64,000 bases of DNA from JAUXFK01 sp034189035. Its GTDB lineage: Bacteria; Desulfobacterota; UBA8473. Both the position numbers and the translations under genes were made by a program. Numbering within the stretch: position 1 is the first letter of the stretch; every line of letters begins with the position of its first letter. This document shows positions 16,901 to 26,698 of the stretch, piece after piece. Location of the stretch: NCBI GenBank assembly GCA_034189035.1, contig JAXHVA010000001.1, positions 1-64,000 of the forward strand. Reading direction: 5' to 3'. Below the pieces are notes generated by a model, which was not told where the DNA came from, ran no database searches, and was given only the letters and a program-made list of their open reading frames with translations.

Positions 16901-19759
16901 ATGGATTTTGGAGCATCATTGGTTCAATTTTCAATGCAACGTCCTAAACTCATCACGGCTCTTATGATCGTAACCACCCTCTGTTTAGCTTTATTAGCAG
17001 GCTTACCCAGCTTCTGGCCCAAGGCACTTCCTTTTCTCAATCCACTTACAGTAGATACGGACCCGGAAAATATGCTACCGGAAGATGAATTTGTCCGAGT
17101 GTTTCATGATGAAATGAAAAGAGAAATGAACCTCTACGATATGGTTGTCCTCGGTATTGTCAATGAATCACATCCGGATGGGGTCTTTAACACGGACTCA
17201 CTGCAAAAAATCTATGAACTTACCGAATATGCAAAGACACTTCAGTGGACAAGTAAAGAGGATCCAAACACACAAATCGGCATCGTAGCCCGTGATATTA
17301 TTGCGCCCTCGACAGTAGACAATATCGAGCAGGGAGGTCTCGGCATTGTCAAATTCGAATGGCTAATGCCCGCCCCACCAAAAAGCCGACAAGAGTCCAT
17401 AGCGATCCGTGAAAAGCTGCTTCGTCTCCCCTTCATGAAAGGGACTATGCTTTCTGAAGATGGAAAAGCATTGTGTTTATATTTGCCGCTTACTTCAAAA
17501 GACTTGAGTTACACGGTTTCTTCCGAGCTGCAAAAAAAGATCGCATCTTTCAAGGGTGAGGAACGTTACTTTATCACTGGCCTGCCTGTAGCAGAAGATA
17601 CTTTCGGCGTTGAAATGTTTAAACAGATGGCAATCTCCGCGCCTGTTGCCATGCTGATCATCTTCGGGCTGATGATGTTTTTTTTCCGCAAATTTATCGT
17701 GGTTATCTCCCCTTTGATTGTCGCAATGGTTGCGGTACTCTCCACAATGGGACTGCTTATCGCAACCGGGAATACAGTTCACATCATGAGCTCTATGATC
17801 CCCATATTCATCATGCCGATTGCGGTATTAGATGCAATACACATCGGTTCAGAGTTCTTTGATCGCTATCAGGAGACAAAGAACCGGCAGGAAACAATCC
17901 GTAGTGTCATGGACGACCTATTCATGCCCCTGCTCTATACCTCTTTGACCACTTCAGCAGGGTTCGCCTCTCTCGCCTTGACCCCGATACCCCCTGTACA
18001 GATATTCGGTATATTCGTTGCTTTCGGTGTTATGGTCGCATGGTTTTGGACTGTAGCATTTATCCCTTCATACTTAATGTTAATCCGCAAAGAGACACTC
18101 GAAACATTCGGTTTAGTTCGTAAAAACGGGGATACTGTTTCACATTCCCCCCTTTCCAGTTTCCTCAATTGGTTGGGCAAACTGACTTATAACCATGCCA
18201 AAATTATTCTTGTCGCAACGATCATCCTGGTCGTGGTAGCAGCATACGGCATAAGCCGGATTACGATAAACGACAATCCAACAAAGTGGTTTGCAAAGTC
18301 ACACCCAATCCGTATCGCAGATAAGGTGCTCAATGAACATTTTGGCGGCACCTATATGGCATACCTTTCTTTAGAGGCGAAAGGCGATATTGTCTCACCC
18401 GAGGAGTATGCGCTTTCTCTATCAAAATGGATGGAACAAAGACTCAAGGGGTATCAGGATACGATTCAAGGGATAAGACCGGTCCTTGAGGAGTTGCAAA
18501 AAGAGACCTTACGATTGGGTAAAACAGCACCATCAAAAGAAGCATTGCTCCAGCGATTAACCACATTTGCTGAATCAGGGATGGATAAGTCGCGGTTTGA
18601 ATATTTGGAGGCATGGGACGAGGCGCTCTTGTCTCTTGATCAGGAAAGGCAAAGAGACCAGATATTTAAACAGCCTAAGATCTTATCCTATATAGAAAAG
18701 ATTCAGACACATCTTCTCAGCACAGGGACCGTGGGCAAATCAAATTCCCTGGCAGATATAGTCAAGACCGTACATAGAGAGCTCTTGCTTGGAAATCCGA
18801 ATCAATACAAGATTCCGAACTCATCGAGTGCCGTAGCCCAGTGTCTGATAACATACCAAAACAGCCACCGCCCGCAAGACCTCTGGCATTTTGTAACCCC
18901 GGACTTTAAAAAGACCGTTCTTTGGGTTCAGCTCAAAAGCGGGGATAACACGGATATGTCAAAGGTTATAAAGGCGATAGACACCTATATTGCCGCAAAC
19001 CCGTCACCCATTCCACTCGTACATAACTGGTTTGGTCTTACTTATATCAATGTGACCTGGCAAAACAAGATGGTCAGCGGTATGTTAAAGGCGTTTCTCG
19101 GCAGTTTCGTGGTTGTGCTCTTACTCATGACCATCCTCTTTCGGTCTTCTTCCTGGGGATTGCTTTCAATGGTTCCTCTTACCATAACCATTGGATTGAT
19201 ATACGGTGCAATCGGTCTTATTGGAAAGGACTACGACATGCCTGTAGCGATCCTCTCTTCTTTGAGTTTGGGGTTGGCTATCGACTACGCAATCCACTTT
19301 CTCTCTCGGAGTCGCAAGCTCTACGAACGATATGGATCCTGGGCAGAGAGTTCCGCACCCGTATTCAAGGAACCTGCCCGTGCAATTACTAGGAATGCCA
19401 TTGTTGTTGGTCTCGGTTTTCTCCCATTACTGCTTGCCCCATTAGTTCCATACCGTACTGTGGGGATATTCATCGCAGCTATCCTGTTTGCTGCAGGGGT
19501 CGCATCGCTCATGATACTGCCGTCCCTGATTACGCTTTTAGAGGACTGGCTCTTTCCAAAGACACAGTTGTGCTCTTTTATGTGTAACTGTACAACCTGT
19601 ATAGTTACAGCGGTTACAACCATTTTATTGATAGCAGTAAACATCCAGCAGTTCTTCTCTGTAGGCTGGACATCAATCACATGGATCAGTATCATTGCTA
19701 TCATCCTTTTAACAGGGGCTTGCGGTCTTTTTTCTATGAGTAAGAGATGCCGGGTTTGA
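16901..19759 (+). CDS. RND-superfamily (MMPL/HpnN-like) transporter
   Basis: This 952-residue inner-membrane protein has two repeats of six membrane helices with large periplasmic loops. The first helix is near 18-40, the second cluster at ~240-400, helix 7 near ~430-450, and the last cluster at ~730-945. Acidic residues typical of the proton path occur in PIAVLDAIHIGSEF and in LGLAIDYAIHFLSRSRK. The start follows GGAGGCAGGAAG. The size fits the MMPL/HpnN group that moves lipids or hydrophobic molecules rather than drug pumps (about 1030 residues). The next two genes encode a LolA-like carrier and an outer-membrane protein, so the three may form one export path. Confidence 0.85.
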   Translation: MDFGASLVQFSMQRPKLITALMIVTTLCLALLAGLPSFWPKALPFLNPLTVDTDPENMLPEDEFVRVFHDEMKREMNLYDMVVLGIVNESHPDGVFNTDSLQKIYELTEYAKTLQWTSKEDPNTQIGIVARDIIAPSTVDNIEQGGLGIVKFEWLMPAPPKSRQESIAIREKLLRLPFMKGTMLSEDGKALCLYLPLTSKDLSYTVSSELQKKIASFKGEERYFITGLPVAEDTFGVEMFKQMAISAPVAMLIIFGLMMFFFRKFIVVISPLIVAMVAVLSTMGLLIATGNTVHIMSSMIPIFIMPIAVLDAIHIGSEFFDRYQETKNRQETIRSVMDDLFMPLLYTSLTTSAGFASLALTPIPPVQIFGIFVAFGVMVAWFWTVAFIPSYLMLIRKETLETFGLVRKNGDTVSHSPLSSFLNWLGKLTYNHAKIILVATIILVVVAAYGISRITINDNPTKWFAKSHPIRIADKVLNEHFGGTYMAYLSLEAKGDIVSPEEYALSLSKWMEQRLKGYQDTIQGIRPVLEELQKETLRLGKTAPSKEALLQRLTTFAESGMDKSRFEYLEAWDEALLSLDQERQRDQIFKQPKILSYIEKIQTHLLSTGTVGKSNSLADIVKTVHRELLLGNPNQYKIPNSSSAVAQCLITYQNSHRPQDLWHFVTPDFKKTVLWVQLKSGDNTDMSKVIKAIDTYIAANPSPIPLVHNWFGLTYINVTWQNKMVSGMLKAFLGSFVVVLLLMTILFRSSSWGLLSMVPLTITIGLIYGAIGLIGKDYDMPVAILSSLSLGLAIDYAIHFLSRSRKLYERYGSWAESSAPVFKEPARAITRNAIVVGLGFLPLLLAPLVPYRTVGIFIAAILFAAGVASLMILPSLITLLEDWLFPKTQLCSFMCNCTTCIVTAVTTILLIAVNIQQFFSVGWTSITWISIIAIILLTGACGLFSMSKRCRV

Positions 19760-19834
19760 TCCTGAAGAAGCAGACTTTCAGACAGACAGACTTGCAGAGA
19801 TTTATCCTGCATAAGAAAAGGAGGGAATAGAATT

Positions 19835-20686
19835 ATGTCAGCAAAAAATATTCTACGAAGTATGCTTTTCATTTTAATACCGGTATTCACAGTTTCATTT
19901 TCTCATTTGGGTTGGTCACAAGAAGTGACTGAAAAGACATCTTCTTTGAAGGTGGCGAGTGTCGAGGATATTGTAAATCAGGCAAATCAGGTTGCATATT
20001 ATCAGGGAGACGATGGACAGGCCAAGGTATCGATGTCAATAACAGACAGCCAGGGACGCATTCGGTACAGGCGATTTACAATCCTTCGCAAAGATGATAA
20101 CTCTGAAGAAAAGAGCTTTGGTGACCAGAAGTTTTATGTCTATTTTCATCGGCCTGCTGATGTGAATAAGATGGTATTTCTCGTATGGAAAAACATCGAT
20201 AAGGACGACGACCGCTGGCTTTATTTGCCGGCTCTGGACTTGGTCAAGCGAATTGCGGCCTCGGATAAACGAACCAGTTTTGTGGGTTCCCATTTTTTCT
20301 ATGAGGATGTCTCGGGTCGGAACATCAATGAAGACAAACATGAACTCGAAAAGACTACGGAAAATTACTACGTATTGAAGAACACTCCCATAAAACCTGA
20401 ACTGGTTGAGTTCTCTTATTATTACATGTGGATCCACCGAAACACCTTTCTTCCAATAAAAGTTGAGTACTATGACAAGAATAAAGAGAAGTACAGGGTT
20501 TATGAGGCCTTAAAAGTAGAAGATGTCCAGGGGTTTAAAACAGTCACCAAATCAAGGATGAAAGACCTGCAATCAAAGGAAGAGACAGTAACCGAATACA
20601 GTAATGTAAAATACAACATAGGTCTTTCCGAAGATATATTCACTGAACGGTATCTTAGAAATGCTCCAGCCAAGTATTTGAGATAG
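19835..20686 (+). CDS. outer-membrane lipoprotein-sorting (LolA-like) protein
   Basis: The 283-residue protein has a signal peptide (LFILIPVFTVSFSHLGWSQE, cut near 29) and the LolA/LolB-like half-barrel fold seen in the 'outer membrane lipoprotein-sorting protein' family: KVSMSITDSQGRIRYRRF, DRWLYLPALDLVKRI, SFVGSHFFYEDVSGR and VEYYDKNKEKYRVYEAL. Such proteins carry lipid or acylated molecules across the periplasm. AAGGAGGGAAT precedes the ATG. It follows the RND transporter by 75 bases and precedes the porin-like gene by 12 bases. Confidence 0.8.
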   Translation: MSAKNILRSMLFILIPVFTVSFSHLGWSQEVTEKTSSLKVASVEDIVNQANQVAYYQGDDGQAKVSMSITDSQGRIRYRRFTILRKDDNSEEKSFGDQKFYVYFHRPADVNKMVFLVWKNIDKDDDRWLYLPALDLVKRIAASDKRTSFVGSHFFYEDVSGRNINEDKHELEKTTENYYVLKNTPIKPELVEFSYYYMWIHRNTFLPIKVEYYDKNKEKYRVYEALKVEDVQGFKTVTKSRMKDLQSKEETVTEYSNVKYNIGLSEDIFTERYLRNAPAKYLR

Positions 20687-20698
20687 GAGTAATGTGCT

Positions 20699-22171
20699 GT
20701 GATAAAAAATCTGTTTCGAATAGTGCTTGTAATGGGCCTTGTCTGTAATCTATTTACAGCGGTTATCTATGCCCAGGATAAGCCCCCATTGCCATATGGG
20801 TTGGAAGAGGGTGATAAAGATGAAAGAGAAGAGCCTCCTTTGCCCTCTGGAATAATTGACCCTGAAGAAGAGGCCGATGACGAGTCCCTGATTCCAGAAG
20901 GACTTGATGAATCTTCAGATCCACCCTTTGAGAAACTTACAAAGGAAGATGAAAAATCCTCTGATTTGCCTTTTGAATTAACAGGATACTTTGAAACAAG
21001 GGGCGGGTTGAGAACACAGAGAGACCCATATGAAAAGGATGGTTCTATAGGAGAAGCACGTCTACAACTGGAGATGGAAAAGCTATGGGTAGAGTCATCA
21101 TTCAAGATGACGGCTGATTTCCTCTATGATCCTCTATACGATCACCACAGTATAAAACTGGAGGAAGGAAACGGATTGATTGATCTTCGCGAGCTAAACC
21201 TCTTCTTCTCTCCCCTCAATTCTTTAGATATTAAAGCAGGACGCCAAATCATGACATGGGGTACAGGAGATATGCTCTTTATCAATGATCTCTTCCCAAA
21301 AGACTGGAAATCCTTCTTCATCGGTCGTGATACCGAATACCTGAAAGCACCATCGGATGTATTAAAGGTCTCAGTGTACAGTGATCTTATACACCTTGAC
21401 ATTGTTTATACTCCCCGTTTCGATGCGGATCGTTTTATTGACGGCACGCGTATCTCATATTGGAATACTATGCTCAGGCGTCGATCAGGAGAAGATGTGG
21501 AATTAGAGATCGATAAGCCGGATGATATTTTCGATGATGATGAACTCTCTTTGCGCTTCTTCAAAAACATGCGTGGTTATGAACTAGCCCTATATGGTTA
21601 CTGGGGGTTTTGGAAAAGCCCGGGCGGTCTGAATCTAGCCACGTATAACGCAACCTTTCCTAAACTCTCCGTTTATGGAAGCAGTGTGAGGGGAGCTGTA
21701 ATTGATGGTATTGGCAACATGGAAATCGGCTACTATGATACAATCGATGACCGAGACGGAACCGACCCCTATATGCGAAACAGTGAGTTGCGTATACTCT
21801 TCGGTTATGAACAGGAGTTGAAAAGGGAATTCACAGCTGGAATTCAGTATTACCTTGAATACATGATGGAATACAATAATTACGAGCGCTCTTTGCCTGC
21901 CGGCATAGATAGATCGGATAAAGACCGCCATGTAATAACACTGCGTCTTACGAAACTGATGATGAATCAGAATCTTATCCTGTCGCTCTTTTCTTATTAT
22001 TCTCCCTCTGACAATGACGCGTATCTTCGTCCAAAGATCCACTATAAGATTGATGACAACTGGAACTGTGAGGTGGGAGGAAACGTATTTTATGGAAGGG
22101 ATGACCATACATTTTTTGGACAGTTTGAAAAGAATACCAATGTATATATCGGCCTGCGATATAGTTTTTGA
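20699..22171 (+). CDS. outer-membrane beta-barrel protein of the exporter locus
   Basis: The start is a GTG with AGGAG nearby. A signal peptide (about 1-25, ending VIYAQD) is followed by an acidic Pro/Glu/Asp-rich segment (about 28-92) and then alternating beta-strand sequence ending in aromatic YIGLRYSF, the usual C-terminal Phe of a barrel assembled by BAM. The length (490) and GYFETRGGLRTQRD beginning resemble DUF1302-like barrels that accompany RND/LolA-like pairs. I infer it is the outer-membrane end of a lipid or hydrophobic compound export route. Confidence 0.7.
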   Translation: MIKNLFRIVLVMGLVCNLFTAVIYAQDKPPLPYGLEEGDKDEREEPPLPSGIIDPEEEADDESLIPEGLDESSDPPFEKLTKEDEKSSDLPFELTGYFETRGGLRTQRDPYEKDGSIGEARLQLEMEKLWVESSFKMTADFLYDPLYDHHSIKLEEGNGLIDLRELNLFFSPLNSLDIKAGRQIMTWGTGDMLFINDLFPKDWKSFFIGRDTEYLKAPSDVLKVSVYSDLIHLDIVYTPRFDADRFIDGTRISYWNTMLRRRSGEDVELEIDKPDDIFDDDELSLRFFKNMRGYELALYGYWGFWKSPGGLNLATYNATFPKLSVYGSSVRGAVIDGIGNMEIGYYDTIDDRDGTDPYMRNSELRILFGYEQELKREFTAGIQYYLEYMMEYNNYERSLPAGIDRSDKDRHVITLRLTKLMMNQNLILSLFSYYSPSDNDAYLRPKIHYKIDDNWNCEVGGNVFYGRDDHTFFGQFEKNTNVYIGLRYSF

Positions 22172-22203
22172 TTTAAGCATTTCTTTAAATGAAAGGAATG
22201 AAC

Positions 22204-22989
22204 ATGACCACTCTCCCTGAATTTAACACACTTCTTTATAAAAAAGAAACCCGTATTCTAACGATCACATTAAACAGACCGGAAAACTTGAACTCCTTTA
22301 ACGCAGACATGCTGGCTGAGCTCTCAGAGGCTGTGGAGATTGCATCGAAGGATAAAGATGTACGCACCGTTGTCTTTACTGCTGCAGGGAGAGTCTTTTC
22401 TTGCGGGGGAGATCTCCGCAATATGGTGAACAACCAAAAGACAGTCGAAGCCGATTCTATAAAACAGGGCATTAAGTATGTCCAGGGAGTATTCAATAGG
22501 ATTGAGGCGTTACAGCAGCCTACAATTGCCGCAATCAATGGACATGCAGTGGGTGCAGGATTTCAGCTCTCACTCGCATGTGATTTTCGAATCGCATCAT
22601 CACATGCAAAACTCGGGGTGAATGATCTGAAAATCGGTATCCTGCCCGCACTCGGGGCGACAACGAGGCTTCCAGCGCTTATTGGCCTTGCAAAGGCAAA
22701 GGAGCTTATCCTTTTAGGAGAACTCATCACCCCGGCACAGGCCCTTGAAATCGGTCTCATTAACCGGGTTGTCGAAAGAGAAGACCTCGATGCAGCGGTC
22801 AATGAGATGATAGAGAAGCTTTTAACGAGTGCACCGCTTGCATTGGCTGCTGCAAAAGACCTTCTCGATTCTGGATCATCCCTTGATGAAGCAGCAGTAA
22901 TGCAGTCTTTTTTAGTCAAATCAGCCGATGCAACTGAAGGTATCACTGCCTTTTTCGAGAAACGAAGGCCGTGTTTTAAAGGTCATTAG
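22204..22989 (+). CDS. enoyl-CoA hydratase/isomerase family protein
   Basis: This ~261-residue crotonase-fold enzyme has AAGRVFSCGGDLRNM (oxyanion hole) and INGHAVGAGFQLSLACD. The usual first catalytic Glu position reads LGVNDLKIGILPALGATTRL, so neither classical hydratase glutamate is evident. The enzyme could act as an isomerase or other crotonase rather than a standard hydratase. I prefer the ATG at 22204 because AAAGGAATG forms a ribosome site; a start at 22189 would precede it. It follows the porin gene closely but is functionally distinct. Confidence 0.8.
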   Translation: MTTLPEFNTLLYKKETRILTITLNRPENLNSFNADMLAELSEAVEIASKDKDVRTVVFTAAGRVFSCGGDLRNMVNNQKTVEADSIKQGIKYVQGVFNRIEALQQPTIAAINGHAVGAGFQLSLACDFRIASSHAKLGVNDLKIGILPALGATTRLPALIGLAKAKELILLGELITPAQALEIGLINRVVEREDLDAAVNEMIEKLLTSAPLALAAAKDLLDSGSSLDEAAVMQSFLVKSADATEGITAFFEKRRPCFKGH

Positions 22990-23017
22990 TCCTTGTGCCG
23001 GCTTTTCTTATTGAGTT

Positions 23018-23222
23018 GTCACGGCAATGTCAGTCATATTATAACGCGTGCAACTGTTTGAGTGATGTAGTGAGCGTTAAGAAAGAACAGAAGTGTTACT
23101 GGATGGTTAAGCGTATGATCGTGTACATTCGTTGTCTCATTATAAAGATCAATACTGTTCTTTCTTAACGCTCACTAAGACACGAGTTTTGCACGGGTTA
23201 TAATATGACTGACATTGCCGTG
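23018..23222. repeat. 205-bp foldback element, copy A
   Basis: The first 28 bases (23018-23045) and the last 28 (23195-23222) are inverted copies with one mismatch. Inner arms 23068-23090 and 23155-23177 are inverted repeats around GTGAGCGTTAAGAAAGAACA. The loop is about 64 bases. Weaker pairing extends outward to about 23000 and 23247. It lies between the convergent crotonase and helicase genes and has no gene. The inner arm matches copies at 38727-38928 and 46833-47239, so this is a mobile-type (MITE-like) repeat rather than a simple terminator. Confidence 0.8.
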
Positions 23223-23340
23223 ACCGATTTTTACAAAGAAAAGCCAATAATCATTTTGAGTTTTTATCTATTATTATCAGGCTTTTGCTAAAAATTTTCC
23301 TTCGGAACACAGCATCTTTCTTTGTACCTTATATAGAGAT

Positions 23341-26300
23341 TCAAAACAGGGATAACTGTTTATCATCTTTTTCTTTTTTCCCTCTGTTTTGCCCTTGTTT
23401 TTCCCTCTTTAAGAGTTCCTCCTCTATATTTGCAACAAAAGGACAGAGCGGTAAGCCAAGAGATCTCCCATAGAGAGTTCGTCTTCTCGCATAGGTGAGA
23501 TACAAGACCTGCTTTGCCCTGGTCATACCCACATAAAAGAGTCTGCGTTCCTCTTGCGGATCAGTATTAAATTCCTTGAATAGGGAAAAGGGGATAATTC
23601 CTTCTTCGCAGCCAACAATAAATACGCACGGAAACTCAAGACCTTTTGCAGCATGGAGGGTCATTAAAGAAACTCGCTCGTTTTTGGGGTCATAGGTATC
23701 TGAGGCGATTCCCAGTTGAGTAAAGGACAACAAACCAGGAAGATCATCTTCGTACATCTGTGCCAGGGTTAAAAGCCTCTCTACTCGCTGAGAGTCAGGA
23801 CGTATCGTCTCATGGAAATGGGTTTTTACAACCTCAGCGATCTGTTCGCTCACTTTATATGGCACACCTGTTGTACCCCGATCTGCCCGCCATGATTCCG
23901 TTATCCCATTGATCTTCTTTTCTTTCAGTTTTTCAAAGAGGATATCGTTTTCCGGGAAAGTGATCAATCTCAAGATATCAATAATCGATGCGATCGGCTC
24001 CTTACGGAAAAAGGGCTCTTCTCCAACCGTTTGAAAGGGAATACCGTGATCGTTCATTGCCTTTTCTAAATCTGGGGCAATCTTTGCAATACGAAACAAT
24101 ACGGCAAAGTCTGAGAAAGATGTGATTTGATCATCGAGGTCTCCGTCTGTTATCTGGCTGTCCAAAGAGAAAAAGCGGGTTCCTCCCATCATCTTTTCAA
24201 TGGTTCTGGCAACAAACTCTGCCTCGCTTTTTGCAGTGGGAAATTCCTGAACTGAGATTGCAACCCCGTTATTTAAACCATCAATGAGAATCCTGTCTTC
24301 CTTGCAACCGACAACCTGAGTCGATGCCTGCAAGATTGTATCGGAACAGCGATAACTGGTCTTCAACTGATATATGCGAGCTGAGGGATAATCTTCCTTA
24401 AAATTGTTTATAAATCTAACATCCGCCCCTCTGAATGAGTAAATGGCCTGGTTGGGGTCTCCGATCACGCAGATGTTCGCATCTTTTTCCGGCGCTAAAA
24501 GACGGATAAGCATGTATTGGATGAGGTTGATATCCTGGTATTCGTCTATACAGATAAATCGATATTTATCTGTGTAAAATTTGGTAATACTCGGATAAAT
24601 TTTTAAGAGTCGAAATGGACCAAGGATCAAATCGTCGATATCAAAGGCATTCTCCCTTTTAAGGATCATTTCGTACTCTTGATAGATTCGGGAAAACGTT
24701 CTGTCTTCGACGTCTTCAAAGGTCAGGCCTCTATTTTTAGCATCTCTTATCTCGTCTCGAGTTCTTTTGACATCTCTCGTATCTATATTGAGATACTTTC
24801 TCAAAACAAAATCCTTCTCATCTTCAGTAAATATGGAGAACTCCGTCGATCTTTGAAGAATAGCGGCATGTTCTCTCAATATCATAAGCCCCAGGGAATG
24901 GAAGGTGGAAATAGAGAGCGGTCGGCAGATGCTTCCATGAGGAAGATGCTGATTTATCCTTTTTTCCATCTCCTGTGCCGCTTTTCTGGTAAATGTAACC
25001 GCAAGGATTTCAAGGGGGTCTATCCCCTTGTCTTGTATGAGGCGAATGATCCGCCTTGTCAGTGTATAGGTCTTTCCTGTACCCGGCCCAGCGATGATGA
25101 GACCGGGGCCGAGAAAGTGATTTATTGCCTCTTCCTGTTCTACGTTCACACATTTTTTAGACATGGATCCATCGAAATCCGGTTCTTTTCTTATCGATAC
25201 CCCATCTTTTTCTTCCAAGCGACTCTCATCTATCAGAGATTCAAAAGCGGATTTTCTTTTGGGGGGAGATGGTCTTTTCGTCTCATCTTCTAATAAAGAT
25301 ATCTGTCTGGAGAAAGAGTGAATCTCTTCAGGTTCAAAGACAGTGATCTTGCCGAATTCGCCATCAAAGCCCCCTGCGATATAGACCTTCCTATTTCGCA
25401 AACGACGAATGCCCTCTGCGAGTATCTCACCACCAATATCTCTAACCCGATTGAAAGGAAGGTCAAGAAGCAGTGAGAATTCCGATCCCCCCCTTCTTAT
25501 CAATGAACGATAATAATGGTTCACCTTTTTACTGCTCGGCCCTACACCCATAATCTCGGAAAGAATGCTTTTTAAGGATGTGAGTGAGTAAAACGGTGGT
25601 GCATTTGGTGCGAGTTTTGGATTCGTTCGGTCTGCAATCTCATTTACTCGGTGTAACACACCAACCGTTACTTTCTTTTTACATACAGGACAAATACTCT
25701 TATGTTTTGCTGTCTCATGGGGTGCCCAACGAATACCGCACTTTCGATGGCCGTCCAGATGATACTTCCCCTCCTCGGGAAAGAATTCTATTGTACCCAG
25801 AAAACTCCCCTTATTTCCACCTTTAATTGAATCCATAATACCCTGATAAGAGATTTCAGTGTCAAATATATTCGCTTCCCTTCCGAGCTTTTCAGGCGAG
25901 TGGGCATCGGAATTGGAGATAAGGGTATACCTGTCTAAAGAGGAGCATATCCAGTTCATTGGAGGGTCGGATGAAAGACCGGTCTCCAGTGCAAAGATGT
26001 ATGGACTGAGGTCATCGAAACACTGCTCAATCCTATCGTATCCTGATTTTGATCCCAAGACTGAGAACCAGGGAGTCCATATATGGGCCGGCACAAGGAA
26101 AGCATCATCTCCTGATTCAAGCACAATCTCCAAAAGATCCCTCGATGACATCCCCAGGATTGGACGACCATCCGACCGGATGTTACCCAGGGAATCCAGT
26201 CTGCCCTGTATCTTTTCGAGAGTTGTAAAAGAGGAAGTCATTATGAGGTTGTGAACCTTTCGTGTCTTTCCATTCTTTTTATAAATGGTACTGATCTCAC

Positions 26301-26571
26301 CGGTAAGCATAAATTTGACATGTTGTGTATGGTCATAAAGGGCCTTCACCTCATCGAGGCGATACTCGCTTTTAAGCATGTATAACCCATCATCCGAAGG
26401 GATTAATTTTTCCTTAAGCTCTGCATACCAGCCCGGGTGTATCATATCCCCGGTTCCAACCACTCGGATTCCCTTGATTATCGCCCACTTCTCCAGATTT
26501 TCCAGGGTGAGGTTTTTACTGGTAGCGATAGAATAGTGGGAATGGATATGAAAATCCGCAAAAAATTTCAT
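23341..26571 (-). CDS. PHP-domain/UvrD-type helicase fusion
   Basis: The 1076-residue protein has two parts. Residues ~1-400 are a PHP-type metal-dependent phosphoesterase domain (FADFHIHSHYSIATSKNL, ISNSDAHSPEKLGREAN) with a zinc-ribbon-like C..C pair (ICPVCKKK). Residues ~470-1070 are a UvrD/PcrA superfamily 1A helicase: Walker A AGPGTGKTYTLTRR (~494), VTFTRKAAQEMEKR, Walker B FICIDEYQDI, GDPNQAIYSFRGAD, SLMTLHAAKGLEFPCVFI, RLFYVGMTRAK. It unwinds DNA 3' to 5' and the PHP part may process ends. This pairing occurs in Desulfobacterota-type genomes. The next minus gene upstream is a chemoreceptor, probably unrelated. Confidence 0.9.
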   Translation of the reverse strand: MKFFADFHIHSHYSIATSKNLTLENLEKWAIIKGIRVVGTGDMIHPGWYAELKEKLIPSDDGLYMLKSEYRLDEVKALYDHTQHVKFMLTGEISTIYKKNGKTRKVHNLIMTSSFTTLEKIQGRLDSLGNIRSDGRPILGMSSRDLLEIVLESGDDAFLVPAHIWTPWFSVLGSKSGYDRIEQCFDDLSPYIFALETGLSSDPPMNWICSSLDRYTLISNSDAHSPEKLGREANIFDTEISYQGIMDSIKGGNKGSFLGTIEFFPEEGKYHLDGHRKCGIRWAPHETAKHKSICPVCKKKVTVGVLHRVNEIADRTNPKLAPNAPPFYSLTSLKSILSEIMGVGPSSKKVNHYYRSLIRRGGSEFSLLLDLPFNRVRDIGGEILAEGIRRLRNRKVYIAGGFDGEFGKITVFEPEEIHSFSRQISLLEDETKRPSPPKRKSAFESLIDESRLEEKDGVSIRKEPDFDGSMSKKCVNVEQEEAINHFLGPGLIIAGPGTGKTYTLTRRIIRLIQDKGIDPLEILAVTFTRKAAQEMEKRINQHLPHGSICRPLSISTFHSLGLMILREHAAILQRSTEFSIFTEDEKDFVLRKYLNIDTRDVKRTRDEIRDAKNRGLTFEDVEDRTFSRIYQEYEMILKRENAFDIDDLILGPFRLLKIYPSITKFYTDKYRFICIDEYQDINLIQYMLIRLLAPEKDANICVIGDPNQAIYSFRGADVRFINNFKEDYPSARIYQLKTSYRCSDTILQASTQVVGCKEDRILIDGLNNGVAISVQEFPTAKSEAEFVARTIEKMMGGTRFFSLDSQITDGDLDDQITSFSDFAVLFRIAKIAPDLEKAMNDHGIPFQTVGEEPFFRKEPIASIIDILRLITFPENDILFEKLKEKKINGITESWRADRGTTGVPYKVSEQIAEVVKTHFHETIRPDSQRVERLLTLAQMYEDDLPGLLSFTQLGIASDTYDPKNERVSLMTLHAAKGLEFPCVFIVGCEEGIIPFSLFKEFNTDPQEERRLFYVGMTRAKQVLYLTYARRRTLYGRSLGLPLCPFVANIEEELLKREKQGQNRGKKEKDDKQLSLF

Positions 26572-26698
26572 CGATTAATGACTGTATTTCGAGACGGTTG
26601 AAAGAGTATGCCCCCTCCCTTGGCGAGTGAAATATAAAAATGGTGGATAAATCGATTTAGGACAATTCTTCTGTAAAGGTCTCTAGTTGAAGGACTGT

